Assembly (NCBI GenBank): GCA_020847535.1
Contig: JADLBU010000083.1
Span: 1 to 64,000, forward strand
Source: Phycisphaerales bacterium
GTDB taxonomy: Bacteria; Planctomycetota; Phycisphaerae; Phycisphaerales; UBA1924
Direction: 5' to 3'
Length of the DNA stretch: 64,000 bases
Positions 59,780 through 64,000 of this stretch are shown here, piece after piece. Every line of letters starts with the position of its first letter. Positions within the stretch are counted from its first letter, which is position 1. A program made the translations under genes and the position numbers. The notes beneath the pieces are model-generated. The model did not search any database, was not told where the DNA came from, and saw only the letters and a list, made by a program, of their open reading frames with translations.

Positions 59780-61519
59780 ATGGCACGATCGAAGAAGAAG
59801 CTCGGCGAGATCCTGGTGGGGTGGGGCCTTATCAACTCGACGCAGGCCGACAAGGCAGCCCAGACCGCCAAGGCGTCGGGCAAGCGGATGGGGGATGCAC
59901 TGGTCGAGCTTGGCTTTGCCAACGAGGACCAGGTCTCCAAGGCGCTGGCGCACCAGTTCGGGATGGAGTACGTGGATATCGGCGCCCAGGGGATGGCGAC
60001 CAAGATCGACCTGAAGCTGATCCCCGACGACCTCGTGAAGAAGTTCCTCGTGCTGCCGATGTCGAAGAACAACGGCCGGCTGCAGCTTGTGATCCACGAC
60101 CCGATGGACCTGGAGATGCTCGACATGCTCCGGTTCCGGCTGAACGTGGAGGTCGAGCCCAAGCTGGCGCCCAAGAGCCAGATCAAGCGGTTCCTGGAGG
60201 GGGGCCCGGGGGGCAAGCAGGAGAAGATGGTCGGCCCGACGGACTCTTTGATCTCGGAGTCGATGGACCGGACGGTCGATCGGTCGGTGGACCGGTCGAT
60301 GGACAAGTCGATTGACATCGCCAGCGAGGATGCGCCGATCGTGCGGCTGTGCAACCGCATCCTCACCGAGGCGGTGAAGATGAGGGCGAGCGATATCCAC
60401 ATCGAGCCGATGGCCGATCGGGTTCGTCTGCGGTACCGGATCGACGGCGTGTGCATCGAGCGTGACAACCTGCCGGCGCGGATGCAGAACGCGCTGCTCT
60501 CGCGCGTGAAGCTGATGTCCTCGATGAACATCGCCGAGAAGCGGGTTCCGCAGGACGGCCGCATCAAGCTGCCGGTGGACGAGGTGAATATCGATTTCCG
60601 CGTGTCGGCCTGCCCCGCGTATCACGGCGAGAGCGTGGTGCTTCGTATCCTGCGTCCCGAGTCGGTGCGGATCGGCCTGGTGAACATCGGGTTTGAGCAG
60701 GACACGCTGACGACGTTCAACAAGATCATCCGCCGGCCCAACGGGATCTTCCTGGTGACGGGTCCGACGGGCTCGGGCAAGACGACCACGCTCTACTCGG
60801 CGCTGGACACGCTCAACCGGCCCGACAAGAAGATCATCACGGCTGAGGATCCGGTGGAATACGCGTTCGCGGGGATCAACCAGTGCCAGATCCGGGAGTC
60901 GATCGGGCTGACGTTCTCGGCGATTCTCAAGTCGATGCTGCGTCAGGCGCCCAACATCATCCTGGTGGGCGAGATCCGAGACAAGGAAGTGGCGGAGATC
61001 GCTATCCAGGCGGCGTTGACGGGGCACCTGGTGTTCTCGACGCTGCACACCAACGACGCCCCGTCTGCGATCACGCGATTGATCGACATGGGCGTCAAGC
61101 CGTTCCTGGTGGCGTCTTCGATCCAGGCGGTGCTGGCGCAGCGGCTGATCCGCATCATCTGCAAGCAGTGCAAGACGGTGGATACAGCGCCGGATCCCAA
61201 GTTCATGCAGTTGACGGGCATCACCGCCGAGGAGGGCGCCGGCAAGGTGATGAAGGGGACCGGGTGCGACAACTGCAACCGCACGGGCTATCGCGGGCGG
61301 CAGGGGATCTTCGAGATGATGGTCATGAACTCGTCGATCCGTGATCTGGCGTTCAAGCTGGCGCCGGTGTCGGACCTGCGTCACGCGGCGCTGCAGAGCG
61401 GGATGCGGCCGCTGGTCGGGGATGGCAAGATCAAGATTCTCACTGGGCGCAGCACGCCCGACGAGATCGCCCGCTCGACCCAGGTTGACCTCGACAACGT
61501 GGCGAAGGGGGCGGCGTAA
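59780..61519 (+). CDS. pilB: Type IV pilus assembly ATPase PilB (first copy)
   Basis: 579 residues. PilB drives pilus extension. Residues 5-110 form an MshEN-type N-terminal domain (KKLGEILVGWGLINSTQADK, RMGDALVELGF), which in relatives binds cyclic di-GMP. A linker with repeated Asp-Arg-Ser (SMDRTVDRSVDRSMDKSID) leads to the GspE/PilB ATPase: Walker A GPTGSGKTTT, Asp box EDPVEYAF, Walker B ILVGEIRDKEVAE, LVFSTLHTNDA and a zinc-type C-terminal cluster (CKQCK...CDNCNRTGYRGR). pilT follows at 85 bases. Confidence 0.95.
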   Translation: MARSKKKLGEILVGWGLINSTQADKAAQTAKASGKRMGDALVELGFANEDQVSKALAHQFGMEYVDIGAQGMATKIDLKLIPDDLVKKFLVLPMSKNNGRLQLVIHDPMDLEMLDMLRFRLNVEVEPKLAPKSQIKRFLEGGPGGKQEKMVGPTDSLISESMDRTVDRSVDRSMDKSIDIASEDAPIVRLCNRILTEAVKMRASDIHIEPMADRVRLRYRIDGVCIERDNLPARMQNALLSRVKLMSSMNIAEKRVPQDGRIKLPVDEVNIDFRVSACPAYHGESVVLRILRPESVRIGLVNIGFEQDTLTTFNKIIRRPNGIFLVTGPTGSGKTTTLYSALDTLNRPDKKIITAEDPVEYAFAGINQCQIRESIGLTFSAILKSMLRQAPNIILVGEIRDKEVAEIAIQAALTGHLVFSTLHTNDAPSAITRLIDMGVKPFLVASSIQAVLAQRLIRIICKQCKTVDTAPDPKFMQLTGITAEEGAGKVMKGTGCDNCNRTGYRGRQGIFEMMVMNSSIRDLAFKLAPVSDLRHAALQSGMRPLVGDGKIKILTGRSTPDEIARSTQVDLDNVAKGAA

Positions 61520-61604
61520 GGCGGAAGGTTCGCGGTGGAGTTCGGATCGGCGAGAAGTGATCGCGGGTTGCTTGCCCGCGTGACTTGAGAAGCAAAGGTT
61601 CACG

Positions 61605-62726
61605 ATGTCTCAGATGCAGATCGATCGTCTTCTGGACACCGTCGTCAAGACGGGCGCGAGCGACCTTCACCTGACGGTCGGAAGGCCGCCGACGGTCCGG
61701 TTGCACGGCCACCTCCAGAACCTCAAGACCAAGGTCCTCGAGTCCGACGACATGGTCTCGCTCATGAAGTCGATCACCCCCGAGCGTAACCAGCAGGAGC
61801 TCGCGGAGGTCGGAGGAACGGACTTCGGTTTCGCATACGGGGATGCGTGCCGGTTCCGTACGGCGATCTTCCGCCAGCGCGGCGACCTTGCGATGGTGCT
61901 GCGGCGAATCCCGAACAAGCTGCTGACGTTCGAGCAGATCGGTCTCCCGGAGATCGTGCGGGATCTGATCCGCCGTCCCCGCGGGATGTTCCTGGTCACG
62001 GGTCCGACCGGGTCGGGCAAGACGACCTCGCTGGCGACGATGATCGACTACGTCAACGCCAACTACGACCGGCACATCGTGACGATGGAAGACCCGATCG
62101 AGTATTACCACTATCACAAGAAGAGCATCGTTAACCAGCGGGCGATCCACGACGATGTGCCTTCGTTCTCGGAGGCGCTGCGTCGTGTGCTGCGAATGGA
62201 CCCGGACGTGATCCTGGTCGGCGAAATGCGAGACCTGGAGACGATCGAGGCGGCGGTGCGAGCCGCCGAGACGGGCCACTTGGTGTTCGCAACCCTGCAC
62301 ACCACTGGGGCGGCCAAGACGATCGACCGTCTGGTGGATGCCTTCCCTGTCACCCAACAGAACCAGATCCGAGTCCAGCTCTCGACGGCCCTGATCTGCA
62401 TCCTCAGCCAGGTGCTTCTTTCCAGGACGGATGTCAGCGGGATGGTCGCCGGGTACGAATTCCTGGTGGTTACCCCGGCGATCGCGAACCTGATCCGCGA
62501 AGCCAAGACCTTCCGGATCGATTCGGCGATCCAGACCGGGCGAAAGTTCGGCATGCAGCTCCTGGATGACCACCTTTGGTCACTCTACAAGCGCGGGATG
62601 ATCTCGGCGGAGGAGATGATCGACAAGAGTAAAAATCCAGCTGACCTAACTGACAAGATCCACAAGGAAGGTGGGAAAGTGGGTCGGGCGGAGTGGGACG
62701 AGGATCTCGACCTTCAGAAGGAGTGA
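61605..62726 (+). CDS. pilT: Type IV pilus retraction ATPase PilT
   Basis: 373 residues. PilT pulls pilus subunits back into the membrane, giving twitching. It has SDLHLTVGRPPTVRLHG, Walker A GPTGSGKTTS, EDPIEYYHYHKKSIVNQR, Walker B DVILVGEMRDLETIEAA and the AIRNLIREAK-like helix AIANLIREAK. There is a somewhat extended C-terminus with charged residues. It lies between two PilB genes. Confidence 0.95.
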   Translation: MSQMQIDRLLDTVVKTGASDLHLTVGRPPTVRLHGHLQNLKTKVLESDDMVSLMKSITPERNQQELAEVGGTDFGFAYGDACRFRTAIFRQRGDLAMVLRRIPNKLLTFEQIGLPEIVRDLIRRPRGMFLVTGPTGSGKTTSLATMIDYVNANYDRHIVTMEDPIEYYHYHKKSIVNQRAIHDDVPSFSEALRRVLRMDPDVILVGEMRDLETIEAAVRAAETGHLVFATLHTTGAAKTIDRLVDAFPVTQQNQIRVQLSTALICILSQVLLSRTDVSGMVAGYEFLVVTPAIANLIREAKTFRIDSAIQTGRKFGMQLLDDHLWSLYKRGMISAEEMIDKSKNPADLTDKIHKEGGKVGRAEWDEDLDLQKE

Positions 62727-63212
62727 GGTCTTGGTTGTGGTCGGATAAGAAATTGGTGCATGGAAGGGTGCTTCGAGTACCAAAATCCATGTGTCGTGTG
62801 TTCTTTTGTGTGTCGTTTGGGTAGGATTGGTTCGGCTTTGCGGTTATTCTGGTCGAAGAGGCTTGGGGCGACTGCGCGGGCAGGCTGCCTTAGGCGAGCG
62901 GGCTTGGGTGCATGCGACCGATCGATTTTCACAGTGCGCTGATGGCAGCGCCTGAGACTGTCGGATCCGGCGATGGACTGGGCCATGGCGAGCCGGGTGC
63001 TCGCGAGCGACGGGCGGTGTGGGGGATGGGTTTTGACCCGCCGCGCGAAGTCAACAACTGCTCATGGGATCTGACGGGTGGTGGGGGGCTGAGTTCCGGC
63101 CTGGGGGTTGTACGTGGTTCGGAGCGTCAGGGCAGCGGTTGTGTGTCGGCGACCAGATGACGATTTCAGATGACCGTGGAAGTCGAGCCAGAAGCAAAGA
63201 AGGAAGCGCAGC
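62727..63212. other. Intergenic region between pilT and the second pilB
   Basis: Almost 500 bases without a recognised gene. The first part (62730-62830) is T/G-rich and AT-richer than its surroundings, consistent with a promoter. Short frames on both strands lack support. Confidence 0.5.
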
Positions 63213-64000
63213 ATGCCGGTGCTCGATCCAGCCGAGGTCAAAGGTAAGAAGATTGGCCGCATCCTCACCAAGATGGGCAAGGTGACCCGTGACCAGGTGC
63301 ATGAGGCCCTGGCGGTCCAGAAGACCCGGAAGGTGCTCCTGGGCCAGCTCCTGATCGAACTGGGTCTGGTGTCGGCCCGCGACATCGCCGAGGCCCTGGC
63401 GGGCCAGGCGGGGATGCAGTACCTGGACCTGGCGGGCAAGGACATCGCCGAGGATGTGCGTTCGGTGATCCCGGCCGAGAACGTCCAGTCGTACCAGGTG
63501 ATTCCGATCGAGTACAACCCGACGAGCAAGCGGTTGAAGATCGCGATGAAGAGCCCGGACAATTTCCGGGCGGTGGACGATCTGCGGCTGCTGATGGGGT
63601 TCAACGTCGAGGCCGTGGTCGCGGATGCAGCGCTGATCGAGGCGCTGATCAAGAAGCACTACTCCAAGAGCGAGTCGGTGGTGGATGTCGTCGGGGCCTT
63701 GGCCAAGGACGACAAGTTCAAGGCCCTGGAGGGCCGCGGCGAGTCGATCGACCTGGATGCCATCATGGAGATGGCGGATGACAACCAGGTGATCAAGCTG
63801 CTGAACCTGGTGCTGTTGCAGGCGATCAAGGACCGGGCATCGGACATCCACTTCGAGCCGTTCGAGAACGAGTTCAAGATGCGGTACCGGATCGACGGGA
63901 TCCTGTACGAGATGAACTCACCGCCCAAGCACCTGGGGCCGGCGATCACCAGCCGTGTGAAGGTGATGTCGAACCTGGACATCGCCGAGCGGCGCCTGCC
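63213..64000 (+). CDS. pilB: Type IV pilus assembly ATPase PilB (second copy, partial)
   Basis: The first 262 codons are present; the gene continues beyond the window. An MshEN domain (KKIGRILTKMGKVTRDQVHE, LLGQLLIELGLVSARDIAE, MQYLDLAGKDI) is followed by the start of the ATPase core: DRASDIHFEPFENEFKMRYRIDGILYEM and SRVKVMSNLDIAERRLP. It differs clearly from the first PilB, so the two may serve different pili, or one a secretion system. AGGA about ten bases upstream supports the ATG. Confidence 0.93.
   Translation, partial: MPVLDPAEVKGKKIGRILTKMGKVTRDQVHEALAVQKTRKVLLGQLLIELGLVSARDIAEALAGQAGMQYLDLAGKDIAEDVRSVIPAENVQSYQVIPIEYNPTSKRLKIAMKSPDNFRAVDDLRLLMGFNVEAVVADAALIEALIKKHYSKSESVVDVVGALAKDDKFKALEGRGESIDLDAIMEMADDNQVIKLLNLVLLQAIKDRASDIHFEPFENEFKMRYRIDGILYEMNSPPKHLGPAITSRVKVMSNLDIAERRL

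Noticed and set aside
59417-61603. 728-codon minus-strand open frame opposite pilB
   Set aside because: It is the antisense shadow of pilB, with Arg/His/Leu-rich composition and no domain.
62760-62942. 60-codon frame between pilT and pilB
   Set aside because: Cys/Arg-rich, no ribosome site, no similarity; treated as chance.

Overview
The window looks like a chromosomal segment of a high-GC planctomycete, most likely of the Phycisphaerae. Evidence: a secreted protein ending in paired aspartate-rich dockerin-like repeats and a final Gly-Cys; a ribosomal protein L32 whose zinc cysteines are half lost; a GldA/F/G plus DUF4340 transporter cluster; small membrane proteins with a C-terminal zinc ribbon; and very many short repeats between genes. 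No rRNA, phage, plasmid or CRISPR locus was seen. The only tRNA gene recognised is tRNA-Lys(CTT).

Layout. 0-3.1 kb: tRNA-Lys, then rpmF-plsX-fabH (ribosome and fatty-acid/phospholipid start). 3.3-8.5 kb: a thioredoxin-fold protein, then minus-strand genes ygfZ, a DPPY methyltransferase overlapping an NrnA-type DHH phosphoesterase, and ribF. 8.6-10.9 kb: an incomplete peptide ABC transporter (permease plus ATPase). 10.9-12.6 kb: a small mobile island with a Y1 (RAYT-like) transposase and a GIY-YIG protein, bounded by three copies of one repeat. 12.6-25.7 kb: a glycosyltransferase, xseA, and envelope or secreted proteins (thioredoxin, serpin lipoprotein, SGNH esterase, HEAT lipoprotein, zinc protease, TPR lipoprotein), plus ferredoxin, asnB and a LigD-phosphoesterase-like protein. 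25.7-28.3 kb: an ArsR-methyltransferase fusion beside ahcY (S-adenosylhomocysteine recycling). 28.3-29.2 kb: a long gap without a recognised gene. 29.2-34.5 kb: GldA/F/G-like ABC system with a DUF4340 protein. 34.8-39.1 kb: S1-domain protein, GH20 hexosaminidase, membrane protein. 39.2-41.3 kb: NrfA and NrfH nitrite reductase (ammonia-forming). 41.4-44.1 kb: FMN reductase, tsf, rpsB. 44.8-50.2 kb: dockerin-type secreted protein, small membrane protein, GH29 fucosidase, and two tandem membrane-anchored proteins with a TIR-like domain. 50.2-56.4 kb: large two-domain glycosyltransferase, signal peptidase I with a big insertion, and NeuA- and NeuB-like nonulosonate genes. 56.4-59.4 kb: zinc-ribbon protein, an RluA-methyltransferase fusion, CoaB. 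59.8-64 kb: type IV pilus ATPases PilB, PilT and a second PilB cut by the window end.

Two large-scale signals stand out. First, the plus strand is C-rich to the left of about 25.6 kb and G-rich to the right of about 26 kb, in genes of both orientations. This is the pattern expected where replication forks diverge, so a replication origin may lie nearby. Second, at least six families of short dispersed repeats occupy gene borders, and several run into coding sequence (gene ends, and the middle of the RluA-methyltransferase fusion).

Coordinates come from reading frames and start-site context. Shine-Dalgarno sequences are present for some genes and absent for many, so several starts are choices between alternatives, as noted.
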